Shown here: positions 1 to 5,164 of the stretch, piece by piece
Numbering within the stretch: the first letter of the stretch is position 1
Layout: every line of letters begins with the position of its first letter
Source of the DNA: Baffinella frigidus
Taxonomy: Eukaryota; Cryptophyceae; Cryptomonadales; Baffinellaceae
DNA: 11,345 nucleotides
Assembly: GCA_026770585.1 (NCBI GenBank)
Contig: MU646539.1
Span: 41,739-53,083 of the forward strand
Direction: 5' to 3'
Notes under the pieces: generated by a model
Told to the model about the DNA's origin: nothing
Seen by the model: only the letters and a program-made list of their open reading frames with translations
The model's database searches: none
Position numbers and translations under genes: made by a program

Positions 1-43
1 AGGGTGTAGGGTGCAGGGTGTAGGGTGTAGGGTGTAGGGTTTA
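1..43. repeat. Telomere-like heptamer array (AGGGTGT)
   Basis: Tandem 7-bp units AGGGTGT with AGGGTGC and AGGGTTT variants run from the window edge to the start of foldback element A1. The array resumes on the far side of A1, so A1 probably sits inside one array. Confidence 0.9.
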
Positions 44-47
44 GTAA

Positions 48-208
48 TGCCAGAAGCTACCGCCAGCGGACCCCTTAGCCTACGGTAGGAACCCCCCCTC
101 CTCCTACGACGTTTAAAACAAAAAGGTCTTCAAAAGTCGTAGGGAGGGGGGCTCCTACCGTAGGCAACCCGTAGGCTCTAAGTACCTCGCTGGCGTTAGC
201 TTGTTGCA
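48..208. mobile_element. Foldback element A1 (TGCNA termini)
   Basis: This 161-bp non-coding element has long imperfect inverted arms. It starts TGCCAGAAGCTACCGCCAGC, and the reverse complement of its end starts TGCAACAAGCTAACGCCAGC. Pairing continues inward through the CCTACGGTAGG and poly-C/poly-G blocks to CCTACGAC, leaving a short T/A-rich centre. A second copy lies at 10544-10698. It carries no transposase, so it is MITE-like. I see no convincing target-site duplication. Its inner motif CTACCGTAGGCAACCCGTAG is shared with family B, which suggests a common origin or machinery. Confidence 0.8.
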
Positions 209-371
209 GGGTGTAGGGTGTAGGGTGTAGGGGGCAGGGTGTAGGGTGTAGGGTGCAGGGTTCAGGGTGTAGGTGTAGGGTGCAGGGTGCAGGGTGCAGG
301 GTGCAGGGTGCAGGGATCTCGAATACACCAAGCTGGTCTAGGGTTGAAGGTGTAGGGTGTAGGGTGTAGGG
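209..371. repeat. Heptamer array AGGGTGT / AGGGTGC
   Basis: Tandem 7-mers continue beyond A1. The variant changes from mostly GGGTGTA to a homogeneous run of GGGTGCA near 276-313. It is interrupted at about 314-345 by a non-repetitive stretch and then resumes briefly. Confidence 0.9.
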
Positions 372-600
372 TATCCTCTTGCAGGTCCAATAGCATTATA
401 ATCACTTTAGAATATCATTTTTGGCCTGTAGTAAAGATGTCACGATTTTATCGCAGTTCGATTTTTTAGCAGAATCTGGAGCTGACGGCCAAATCTCGAG
501 GATCTGCGCTTTCAGATTTCAAAAAGGATAAAATTTGGGGGTGGAATTCAGCAGAATATCCGAAATATAGATGGACACTTTATTTCTTAGACCTGCTGGA
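372..600. other. No recognisable feature
   Basis: This AT-richer unique stretch lies between two heptamer arrays. I see no supported exon and no long inverted repeat. By position it could be the 3' part or UTR of the minus-strand gene whose last recognised exon is at 665-782. Confidence 0.4.
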
Positions 601-660
601 GGATAGGGTGTAGGGTGTAGGGTGTAGGGTGTGCGGTGTAGGGTGCAGGGTGTAGGGGTT
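601..660. repeat. Heptamer array abutting an exon donor
   Basis: AGGGTGT/GGGTGCA units run almost up to the candidate 5' splice site of the minus-strand exon at 665-782. Read on the minus strand, the predicted intron begins GTCTAACCCCTA and continues as C-rich heptamers. Confidence 0.85.
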
Positions 661-664
661 AGAC

Positions 665-782
665 CGCCCTGTTGGAGCGCGAGGAGCTGCTCCTCCTGCT
701 TGGCTATCAGGGCTGTGAGCCTCTCCTGCTCTTTCTCGAACGCCTTGTCTGCGGAGGCGGAAGCTTCCACCTTCTTTTCGAC
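665..782 (-). CDS. Coiled-coil exon (KQEEQLLALQQG), minus-strand gene
   Basis: This is an internal exon of about 118 nt on the minus strand. The acceptor ...CCCTACCCAG lies just upstream and the donor GGCG|GTCTAACC just downstream. It encodes 39 codons beginning VEKKVEASASADKAF and ending IAKQEEQLLALQQG. The sequence is rich in E/K/Q with heptad-like leucines, as in a coiled coil. IAKQEEQLLAL resembles IARQEEQLRALL in the 191-codon exon at 5165-5737, which is my reason for putting both in one gene or family. Both flanking introns are heptamer repeats, C-rich on the coding strand. I do not recognise the protein. The 3' continuation was not found. Confidence 0.55.
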
Positions 783-820
783 CTGGGTAGGGGTTAGGGG
801 GTTAGGGTTTTGGGGGAAAC

Positions 821-873
821 CTCAGGTTATTGAGCCCATATGCGGCGCCGAAAGCGTCCACCTTCTTTTCGAC
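821..873 (-). pseudogene. Duplicate or alternative copy of the VEKKV exon
   Basis: This copy has acceptor GCGGCAG and begins with nearly the same bases as the exon at 665-782, encoding VEKKVDAFGAAYGLNN. A possible donor CTGAG|GTTTCC follows. The donor phase (2) does not match the phase-0 start of the next exon, so splicing the two in series would shift the frame. They could be mutually exclusive exons, or this one could be a decayed duplicate. Confidence 0.45.
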
Positions 874-921
874 CTGCCGCCGCAGGTTCAGGGGTGAGAC
901 TTTGGGGGGTTCACTCTCCCT

Positions 922-972
922 CTATCACACACACTCACACGCACAAACACACACATATACTCATACACTCCT
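922..972. repeat. CA/CT-rich microsatellite
   Basis: An impure (CA)n tract with CACT and CATA interruptions, followed by a pyrimidine-rich stretch. Confidence 0.8.
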
Positions 973-989
973 TCCCTACCTCTCTCTCC

Positions 990-1206
990 CCCGTTTGGGT
1001 TGGGGTTCGGGGTGCGGGGTTTGGGGTTTAGGGATTAGGATTTAGAATGAGAGGCTGGGTTTTAGGATTTAGGGATCAGATTGTAGGGGTCAGGGTTTAG
1101 GGTTTAGGGTTTAGGGTTTAAGGTTTAGGGTTTAGGGTTTGAAGTTTAGGGTTTAGGCTTCAGGATTAGGGTTTAGGGTTTAGGGTCTAAGGCTTAGGGT
1201 TTGGGG
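990..1206. repeat. TTTAGGG-type heptamer array
   Basis: Degenerate units become perfect GGGTTTA repeats around 1094-1137. This is the plant/alga/dinoflagellate-type telomere heptamer. The array lies inside the minus-strand gene region, so it is interstitial rather than a chromosome end. Confidence 0.9.
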
Positions 1207-1207
1207 T

Positions 1208-1265
1208 TTCACAAATGCTTTACTATTACTAGTGTGGTCCATGTGTGCAGTAACTTTCGTTGGCA
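1208..1265. mobile_element. Relic of foldback family D (one arm)
   Basis: The stretch TTTACTATTACTAGTGTGGT followed by a GTGTGCAGTAACTTTCGTTGGCA-like sequence aligns with the right half of element D1 at 3012-3122 (TTTATAATTACTAGTATGAT and onward). The left arm is missing. Confidence 0.6.
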
Positions 1266-1302
1266 GGGAAGGCTTTAATCAAAACAATGTTTGAGATGAG
1301 AC

Positions 1303-1327
1303 CTGTGTGCGCGTCTGCTAAAAATCC
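1303..1327 (-). pseudogene. Truncated copy of the QMRTQ exon
   Basis: On the minus strand this reads CAGACGCGCACACAG followed by GTCTCA. It matches the 3' end and donor of the GKGEMKDVE exons at 1773-1832 and 1885-1983. TTTTTAG just upstream could act as an acceptor for a micro-exon encoding QTRTQ, but a decayed remnant is more likely. Confidence 0.35.
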
Positions 1328-1342
1328 CTGGTACAAACTCAC

Positions 1343-1504
1343 CACACAGCGGACTTGGAAGGGATTTCTGAATAACCCTTCAGCGTTAAGACCTACGCTC
1401 CTACGGTAGGCAACCCGTAGGGGTGTAGGGGGCTTCCTACGGACAAGGTAACGGAAACTCGGCCCAAAATGGGCCGAAAATCGCTTCGTAGCCCGCTGTG
1501 TGGT
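1343..1504 (+). mobile_element. Foldback element B1 (CACACAGCGG termini) inside an intron
   Basis: The element has termini CCACACAGCGG / CCGCTGTGTGG and internal palindromic blocks (CCTACGGTAGG, GGCCCAAAATGGGCC). The flanking DNA is a paralogue of the intact intron at 1833-1884. Aligning the two shows a clean 162-bp insertion between CAAACTCAC and TATAGGCAG, with no base duplicated. Other copies are B2 (7193-7354, opposite orientation), B3 (10377-10537), B4 (11022-11135, truncated) and B5 (10726-10800, half). It carries no coding sequence. Confidence 0.85.
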
Positions 1505-1541
1505 TATAGGCAGGTGTGTCCAACACGCTCATAAGACAGAC

Positions 1542-1618
1542 CTGTGTGCGCATCTGGCACGTGACTGTTTCCACGTCCTTCATCTCGCCCGTCCAAACCA
1601 CACGATGGACCACGGAGT
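1542..1618 (-). CDS. GKGEMKDVE-type exon, third copy (partial)
   Basis: This minus-strand block encodes TGEMKDVETVTCQMRTQ before a donor GT at 1540-1541. It parallels the copies at 1773-1832 and 1885-1983. Its 5' border is unclear: CTTGAAG near 1619 is a possible acceptor, but its phase does not match the phase-0 donor upstream. The following intron is the one interrupted by B1. It may be decayed. Confidence 0.4.
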
Positions 1619-1686
1619 CTTCAAGACCCCCGGAATCCGGGGGGGTGCGTGACTAAGTTTGCACCGGAAAAGTTACAGAGCTTCGT

Positions 1687-1757
1687 TGAGAGAGAGAAAG
1701 AGAGAACGAGAGAGAGCGAGAGAGGGAGAGAGAGAGGGAGAGAGAGGGAGAGAGAGC
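1687..1757. repeat. GA microsatellite in an intron
   Basis: (GA)n with AAAG, ACGA and GGGA interruptions lies in the predicted intron between the second and third copies of the GKGEMKDVE exon. It reads as a (CT)n polypyrimidine tract on the coding strand. Confidence 0.85.
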
Positions 1758-1772
1758 TCAATCTGCAGAAAC

Positions 1773-1832
1773 CTGTGTGCGCATCTGGGACGTGACGCTC
1801 TCCACGTCCTTCATCTCGCCCTTCCCAACTCC
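1773..1832 (-). CDS. GVGKGEMKDVESVTSQMRTQ exon (20 codons)
   Basis: An exactly 60-nt exon on the minus strand, preceded by ...TTTGTACCAG and followed by GTTTCTGCAG. It is phase 0 at both ends and encodes 20 residues. It repeats the last 20 codons of the upstream exon at 1885-1983 with conservative changes (T to S, E to Q), which supports coding selection in this frame. The product is unrecognised. It is charged and probably helical. Confidence 0.55.
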
Positions 1833-1884
1833 CTGGTACAAACTCACTATAGGCAGGTGTGTCCAACACGCTCAAAAGACAGAC
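1833..1884 (-). other. 52-nt GT-AG intron, empty-site reference for B1
   Basis: The sequence runs GTCTGTCTTTTGAGCGTG ... TTTGTACCAG on the minus strand between two paralogous exons, both in phase 0. The paralogous intron at 1328-1541 has the same ends and order but contains element B1, making it 214 nt. This intron therefore shows the pre-insertion state. Confidence 0.65.
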
Positions 1885-1983
1885 CTCTGTGCGCATCTGG
1901 GACGTGACTGTTTCCACGTCCTTCATCTCGCCCTTCCCAGGCTCGTCTTCAGGATCTCCGAATCTCCCGCTCACCTCCTCCTC
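1885..1983 (-). CDS. EEEVSGRFGDPEDE...QMRTE exon (33 codons)
   Basis: A 99-nt exon on the minus strand with acceptor CCCGACGCAG and donor AGAG|GTCTGTC, phase 0 at both ends. The N-terminal half is acidic (EEEVSGRFGDPEDEP). The C-terminal half, GKGEMKDVETVTSQMRTE, is duplicated in the next two exons. The upstream intron is a heptamer array that reads C-rich in the sense direction. It probably belongs to the same minus-strand gene as the exons at 5165-5938, which is inferred from strand and order only. Confidence 0.55.
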
Positions 1984-1986
1984 CTG

Positions 1987-2148
1987 CGTCGGGGTTGGGG
2001 TTTAGGGTATAGGGTTTCGGGTTTCGGGTTTGGGGTTAGGAATTAGGGTTTCGGGTTTCGGGTTTCGGGTTTAGGGTTGAGGTCTTAGGGTTTGGATTTT
2101 TAAGGTTTAGGGTTTAGGGTGTGGGTGTGGGTTTCGGGTGTAGGGATC
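1987..2148. repeat. Heptamer-related array GGGTTT(A/C)
   Basis: Degenerate TTTAGGG and TTTCGGG units ending in GGGTGTGGGTGTGGG. The array lies between exon 1885-1983 and foldback F, and is probably intronic for the minus-strand gene. Confidence 0.85.
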
Positions 2149-2154
2149 CTTCTA

Positions 2155-2334
2155 CTGAACCTTGCTGACGTGCCTTTCGATTTTGCAGACTTTTAAATCT
2201 TGGTTGTAAAAAAGATAAAAGTCAATTCCTTCGAAGAATTATGTGCAACGTTGTGAAAAATCTTTTTGGTGTGACCCAACCTCTGGTCTGATTCGGGCCG
2301 GGCGGAATTTGAAAGGCACGCTAGGGATGTTCAG
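2155..2334. mobile_element. Foldback element F (CTGAAC termini, TA duplication)
   Basis: The ends CTGAAC ... GTTCAG are inverted, with a second matched block CGTGCCTTTCGA / TTGAAAGGCACG set back by the same distance on each side. The flanks are TA (2153-2154) and TA (2335-2336), consistent with a 2-bp target duplication. It directly abuts element E1, which shares the right-hand TA. Confidence 0.6.
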
Positions 2335-2336
2335 TA

Positions 2337-2540
2337 CCACCAACCATCACGATGAGACCAAATCAACAAATTCTTGGAGCCATTGTCCCCTTGCAGCGGG
2401 GTCGAAAGTGACCCCGCTGACAAAAATAACATAAGATTAAAGTCACATTTTCCCACAAAGGTCGGGTTTTGGGAGTTTTAAAAGTGCTTTGCACAAAAGG
2501 TCGAAAATCGTCGATCTGGTCCGCCCGTGAGGGTTGGTGG
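2337..2540. mobile_element. Foldback element E1 (CCACCAACC family)
   Basis: A 204-bp element starting CCACCAACCATCACG and ending CGTGAGGGTTGGTGG, flanked by TA on both sides. Subterminal blocks ACCAAATC.ACAAATT / AAAATCGTCGATCTGGT also pair. An internal perfect hairpin, AGCGGGGTC / GACCCCGCT, lies near 2395-2418. It abuts the coding module at 2544-2600. Confidence 0.8.
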
Positions 2541-2543
2541 TAG

Positions 2544-2600
2544 TTCCTGCTTCTCAATCCTCGCGCGAAACACCTCGTTCGCAGCCTGCACACCCGCCAT
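2544..2600 (-). CDS. MAGVQAANEVFRARIEKQE module
   Basis: Nineteen codons on the minus strand, differing by three or four residues from AGVQAANEALRARIEKQE at the end of the module at 2727-2996. It is coiled-coil-like. It is enclosed between foldback C2 (upstream in gene sense) and E1 (downstream). No GT/AG border is obvious, so it may be a duplicated fragment. If E1 is removed with one TA, the frame reads on as IEKQELLNIPSV into element F, which argues for a broken copy. Confidence 0.4.
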
Positions 2601-2717
2601 TTCGCCCCCCCCGAAATTTCCCAGGTGAATTTTGACACCCCCCCCCCCATAAAATTTACTGGCGAAATTTCGGGGGGGGCAAAATAATGGCGAGCCCAAA
2701 TCTAAGAGGAACAGAGC
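2601..2717. mobile_element. Foldback element C2 (partial)
   Basis: The poly-C/poly-G flanked arms GCCCCCCCCGAAATTTC...CAGGTGAATTTT and their inverted partner match the core of C1 at 4441-4590. The right arm extends to GAGCCCAAAT...ACAGAGCTAG, as in C1. The left outer arm is replaced by the coding module at 2544-2600, so the copy is truncated or degenerate on that side. Confidence 0.6.
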
Positions 2718-2726
2718 TAGGGGTCT

Positions 2727-2996
2727 TTCCTGCTTCTCGATCCGCGCGCGCAACGCCTCGTTCGCAGCCTGCACTCCCGCCACGTCTCCCGTCACGTCCC
2801 CCTCCCCCTGCGCCGGAGTCACGTCCCCCGGTGCGTCCCCCTCCCCCTGCATCGCCTCCTCCCCGAGTGGCTGTTCCTCCGCGGCAGGATCTGCAGCGTC
2901 CGCCCCCGGCGGCGTCGATGGCGGCGGCGCGCTCGGCGGCGCGCTCGACGCCGCCAGCAGGGCCGCCAAGTCCTTCTCCTGCTGCGCGACCTGCTC
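2727..2996 (-). CDS. EQVAQQEKDLAALLAAS...IEKQE module (90 codons)
   Basis: An open 90-codon block on the minus strand. It begins EQVAQQEKDLAALLAAS (coiled-coil-like, cf. RQEEQLRALL in the exon at 5165-5737), passes through a P/S/A-rich linker (SSAPPSAPPPSTPPGADAAD) and an acidic stretch with two QGEGD(A/V)xGDV repeats, and ends AGVQAANEALRARIEKQE. The other frames of this GC-rich stretch are also open. I choose this one because its motifs recur in the same frame in four or five other modules and in the exon at 665-782. GTGAGAGCAG lies upstream; the exact acceptor is uncertain. Downstream it runs into foldback C2. The function is unrecognised. Confidence 0.5.
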
Positions 2997-3011
2997 TCAC
3001 CCACACGAGTG

Positions 3012-3122
3012 TTCATGATAAATATGTGACGGCAACGAAATTTACTACACAAATTCCTTTATAATTACTAGTATGATCCATTTGTGTAGTTAATTTCGTT
3101 GCCGCAACGTGTTTATCATGAA
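3012..3122. mobile_element. Foldback element D1 (TTCATGATAAA termini)
   Basis: A 111-bp hairpin with outer arms TTCATGATAAA / TTTATCATGAA and inner arms CGGCAACGAAATT.ACTACACAAAT / ATTTGTGTAGTTAATTTCGTTGCCG, and a centre TCCTTTATAATTACTAGTATG. It lies precisely between two duplicated coding modules (2727-2996 and 3125-3248). Single-arm relics occur at 1208-1265 and near 4262-4292. No clear target duplication is seen. Confidence 0.8.
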
Positions 3123-3124
3123 TA

Positions 3125-3248
3125 CAGGATCTGCAGCGTCCTCCTCCCCCGCCGCCTTCGATGGCGTCGATGGCGGCGCCGCGCTCGACGCCGTGCTCGA
3201 CGCCGCCAGCAGGGCCGCCAAGTCCTTCTCCTGCTGCGCGACCTGCTC
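3125..3248 (-). CDS. EQVAQQEKDLAALLAASSTASS...AADP module
   Basis: This minus-strand open block encodes EQVAQQEKDLAALLAASS, then a T/A/S/P-rich linker, then GEEDAADP. It is a paralogue of the first half of the module at 2727-2996; about 30 bp around GACGCCGCCAGCAGGGCCGC are identical. It is truncated at element D1, just after GCAGATCCTG. In-frame conservation of EQVAQQEKDLAALLAAS across copies supports this frame. The protein is not recognised. Confidence 0.5.
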
Positions 3249-3298
3249 CGCGCACCCACTTCAGACGTGATGGTGGTCAATCAAAAGTTGACGCAAGA

Positions 3299-3328
3299 GC
3301 AGAATCCCTGGCTGTCCAGGGATTCTGC
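3299..3328. repeat. Perfect short hairpin with repeat flanks
   Basis: The arms GCAGAATCCCTGG / CCAGGGATTCTGC form a 13-bp stem with a CTGT loop. AAAAGTTGACG occurs in the same orientation on both sides, and an inverted GTTGACTTTTG follows at 3356-3366. It may be a small foldback nested in module-derived sequence. Confidence 0.7.
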
Positions 3329-3391
3329 CAAAAGTTGACGGTGCGGCCAGGGGGAGTTGACTTTTGCAAATGCCCCCCCTCAGGAGAAGGA

Positions 3392-3582
3392 CGTGGCCGC
3401 CAAGTCCCTCTCCTGCCACCAACCCTCACGGCTCGGGCAAATCGACGATTTTCGATGTCCCGATTTCAAGGGGAATTGGAGCCGTTGAAGTCGGATTCCG
3501 ACTTCAACACCCTTAAAATCCCGAATCAAAAATCGTCGATTTGCCCAAGCCGTGAGAGTTGGTGGTGCTGCGCGACCTGTTC
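3392..3582 (-). pseudogene. EQVAQQ^ERDLAAT module split by E2
   Basis: The minus-strand coding parts are 3566-3582 (EQVAQ + CA) and 3392-3415. Removing E2 plus one CA (plus-strand TG) joins them as EQVAQQERDLAAT, in frame with the intact paralogues EQVAQQEKDLAAL. This is either an exon interrupted by a hairpin intron or a coding copy broken by an insertion. A conventional alternative splits at AACAG|GTCGCG and GGCAG|GAGAGG and also keeps frame, giving EQ-ERDL. After LAAT the similarity to other modules ends. Confidence 0.5.
3416..3565. mobile_element. Foldback element E2 (CCACCAACC family) in a coding module
   Basis: A 150-bp element that is almost entirely one inverted repeat. The arms start CCACCAACCCTCACGGCT / CCACCAACTCTCACGGCT, share GGGCAAATCGACGATTTT, and meet at GTTGAAGTCGGATTCCGACT. 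Flanks are TG (3414-3415) and TG (3566-3567). The uninterrupted paralogue CTCCTGCTGCGCGACCTG at 2978-2994 contains a single TG at this point, confirming a 2-bp duplication. Confidence 0.9.
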
Positions 3583-3590
3583 CGCGAACA

Positions 3591-3734
3591 TGTTGATGTT
3601 ATTGTAGAAATGGGCTCCGCGCGGAATTTTAGAACGTGATATAAGGAGGTCACATAATCGATATTTCCGGGGGTTTTGCTATGTTACGGGTGGTTGATTA
3701 TGTTTTGGGCATCTTGCCCATGCCTAAGATAGCG
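3591..3734. other. Unassigned stretch with weak inverted motifs
   Basis: There is no supported exon. GTTTTGCTAT near 3674 and ATAGCGCAAAAC near 3729 are roughly inverted, and GTGA...TCAC flanks TATAAGGAGG near 3637-3654. It could be a degenerate foldback. Confidence 0.3.
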
Positions 3735-3899
3735 CAAAACATCATTTTCGACGCTCGACGCCTCCAGCAGGCCGCGCCAGGTCATGAGTCGGATTTTCAT
3801 TTTACTACACCATCTACGGGTAAAGTTGATTCTCACCAGGGAAACACGCCAAAAGTGTTGGGAATTGGAGCCCTTCGTGGGCGCTACAATGATGTTTTG
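3735..3899. repeat. Candidate foldback G enclosing a module fragment
   Basis: Perfect 12-bp inverted ends CAAAACATCATT (3735-3746) and AATGATGTTTTG (3888-3899) lie about 140 bp apart. Inside is GACGCTCGACGCCTCCAGCA, a fragment of the coding-module sequence. Apart from these ends the arms do not pair well. Confidence 0.4.
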
Positions 3900-3978
3900 A
3901 ACCACGAAATACTTTTAGCGCGAAACGTTGCGTGTGAAATTGCCACTTGTGACATGGCGTGGGCCACCAAGTCCTTCT

Positions 3979-4173
3979 CAGCAGGGCCACCAAGTCCCAC
4001 CAACCCTCACGGTTGGACCAAACCATCGATTTTAGACTTGAGATTTGCCCTTGCAGAGACCCCGGATCCGGGATCTCTGCAAGGGCAAATCAAGAGTACA
4101 TCTAAAAGCTAAAATCGACGATTTGGTCCAATCGTGAGGGTTGGTGGTCCTTCTCCTGCTGCGCGACCTGCTC
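3979..4173 (-). pseudogene. EQVAQQEKD^LVALL module split by E3
   Basis: The minus-strand coding parts are 4148-4173 and 3979-3996. Excising E3 plus one GA joins them as EQVAQQEKDLVALL, in frame with EQVAQQEKDLAALL of the intact modules. The insertion point is inside the Asp codon, ten bases from the E2 position in the sister module, so the two insertions were independent. Just beyond, at about 3958-3978, a second partial copy of the same stretch (GAGAAGGACTTGGTGGCCC) follows in tandem. Confidence 0.5.
3997..4147. mobile_element. Foldback element E3 (CCACCAACC family) in a coding module
   Basis: A 151-bp hairpin. The arms begin CCACCAACCCTCACGGTTGG and CCACCAACCCTCACGATTGG, continue through ACCAAA.C.TCGATTTTAG, and close on GCCCTTGCAGAGA / TCTCTGCAAGGGC with a GGATCC centre. 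Flanks are TC (3995-3996) and TC (4148-4149). Paralogues have one TC at the same place (AAGTCCTTCTCC). Confidence 0.9.
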
Positions 4174-4229
4174 TCATCCGGACGAGTATTGGCGTCAACT
4201 ACGATTTCGGGGATCTCTGATCCGATTTG

Positions 4230-4320
4230 CAGCAAAACTTAGCACACGGACGTGACTGGACAAATCCGGTGTGTAGTAATTTTCGTTGCCAGATCGTATT
4301 TGAGTCAAATACTCGCCGCG
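4230..4320. mobile_element. Possible relic of foldback family D
   Basis: GTGTGTAGTAATTTTCGTTG at about 4270-4289 matches the D1 arm TTTGTGTAGTTAATTTCGTT. No matching left arm is clear. Confidence 0.4.
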
Positions 4321-4440
4321 ATGAGATCCGCGAACATCTTCATGTCAATGATTTTTTGGCAACAAAAATAGGAAAGCATTGAGCAGAAACTTTCGACGCC
4401 GAAAAGCAGCTGAATTGAACATGTGCCCGGATGAGACCTT

Positions 4441-4590
4441 GCTCTGTCCCAGTTCAATTTGGGTGCGTAGATAGAGTGCCCCCCCCCCCCAAATTCCACA
4501 GGTGGATTTTCTCACCCCCCCATTAAATTCACCTGTGAAATTTCGGGGGGGGCACTCTATCTACGAGCCCAAATTGAAGTGGGACAGAGC
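4441..4590. mobile_element. Foldback element C1 (GCTCTGTCCC termini)
   Basis: A 150-bp near-perfect hairpin. The outer arms GCTCTGTCCCA.TTCAATTTGGG lead to TAGATAGAGTGCCCCCCC, then to AAATT(C/T)CACAGGTG, with a centre of GGATTTTCTCACCCCCCCAT. Poly-C runs of 7-12 bases lie in each arm. A partial relative is C2. It sits in the large intron-like gap of the minus-strand gene. No coding content. Confidence 0.85.
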
Positions 4591-4594
4591 TAGC

Positions 4595-4643
4595 ACGATA
4601 GCAACGTTCACCCTGAGGATTTCGGTATCAGATCTAACCTGAT
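4595..4643. repeat. 49-bp direct repeat, copy 1
   Basis: ACGATAGCAACGTTCACCCT... to AGATCTAACCTGAT. It recurs at 5070-5118 in the same orientation with about four differences. It lies next to C1 here and next to a GGTACGATACC-flanked poly-G block there. Confidence 0.8.
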
Positions 4644-4721
4644 CCGCCCTGGAGCGGATCTGGAAGCATTCTCAAGTCAATTTTGCGATTTTCAAGCGCA
4701 ATGGACTGCTGAGAGCAGTCC
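4641..4721. repeat. Two short perfect hairpins
   Basis: GATCCGC-CCTGGA-GCGGATC (4641-4660) and GGACTGCT-GAG-AGCAGTCC (4703-4721). Their role is unknown. Confidence 0.6.
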
Positions 4722-4901
4722 CCCGTGATGAATGGATCTGGTACAAAAAGGTCCGATAAGTATTTTACTGGTACAAATCCTGTCAACAGTTGCGATAAAG
4801 GGTTATTCGGGATTGGCCGCAAGTTCCCTCCAGGTGGTACGATACCTGTCCCTAAAAATGGTACGATACCTTGGGGGGGGGCACCAGTACGAAAGAGAAA
4901 C

Positions 4902-4980
4902 CCGGGCAGCGCCGGGCACCTTCGCAGGCACGGCGGCCGTCCGCTGCGAGGTGCCGGTTCCGCCATCGCAAAGCTCTCGT
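4902..4980 (-). CDS. Possible small exon between GGTACGATACC repeats
   Basis: A GC-rich island on the minus strand, in contrast to its AT-richer surroundings, with AGACGAG upstream and CCCGG|GTTTCTC downstream. One frame reads SFAMAEPAPRSGRPPCLRRC, another ELCDGGTGTSQRTAAVPAKV. I cannot decide the frame. The block is flanked by poly-G/GCACCAGTACGA blocks at about 4872-4892 and 5054-5073, as if bracketed by copies of one repeat. Confidence 0.25.
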
Positions 4981-5069
4981 CTAACGGGTTCGTGAAAAGT
5001 CAACTCAACTGGGCGACAACTTTTGACTGCGTCTGTAAAATGGTACGATACCATGGGGGGGGCACCAGT

Positions 5070-5118
5070 ACGATAGCAACGTTCACCCTGAGGGTTTCGG
5101 TGTTAGATCTAACCTGAT
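5070..5118. repeat. 49-bp direct repeat, copy 2
   Basis: Matches 4595-4643 and sits inside the predicted second intron of the minus-strand gene. Confidence 0.8.
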
Positions 5119-5164
5119 GTGGTTTCGGGCGTGATCTAAATAGCAAAAGGTCCTTTGAATCAAC

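Noticed and set aside
1-43. A true chromosome end at the window start
   Set aside because: The heptamer is degenerate, the array is interrupted by A1 and continues into unique DNA, and similar arrays lie throughout the window.
2819-3064. Arg-rich and Pro-rich alternative frames over the duplicated modules
   Set aside because: Low-complexity shadows; their motifs are not kept in the other modules, whereas EQVAQQEKDLAALL is.
3299-3328. Rho-independent terminator
   Set aside because: A GC-rich stem without a U-run, and the context is eukaryotic.
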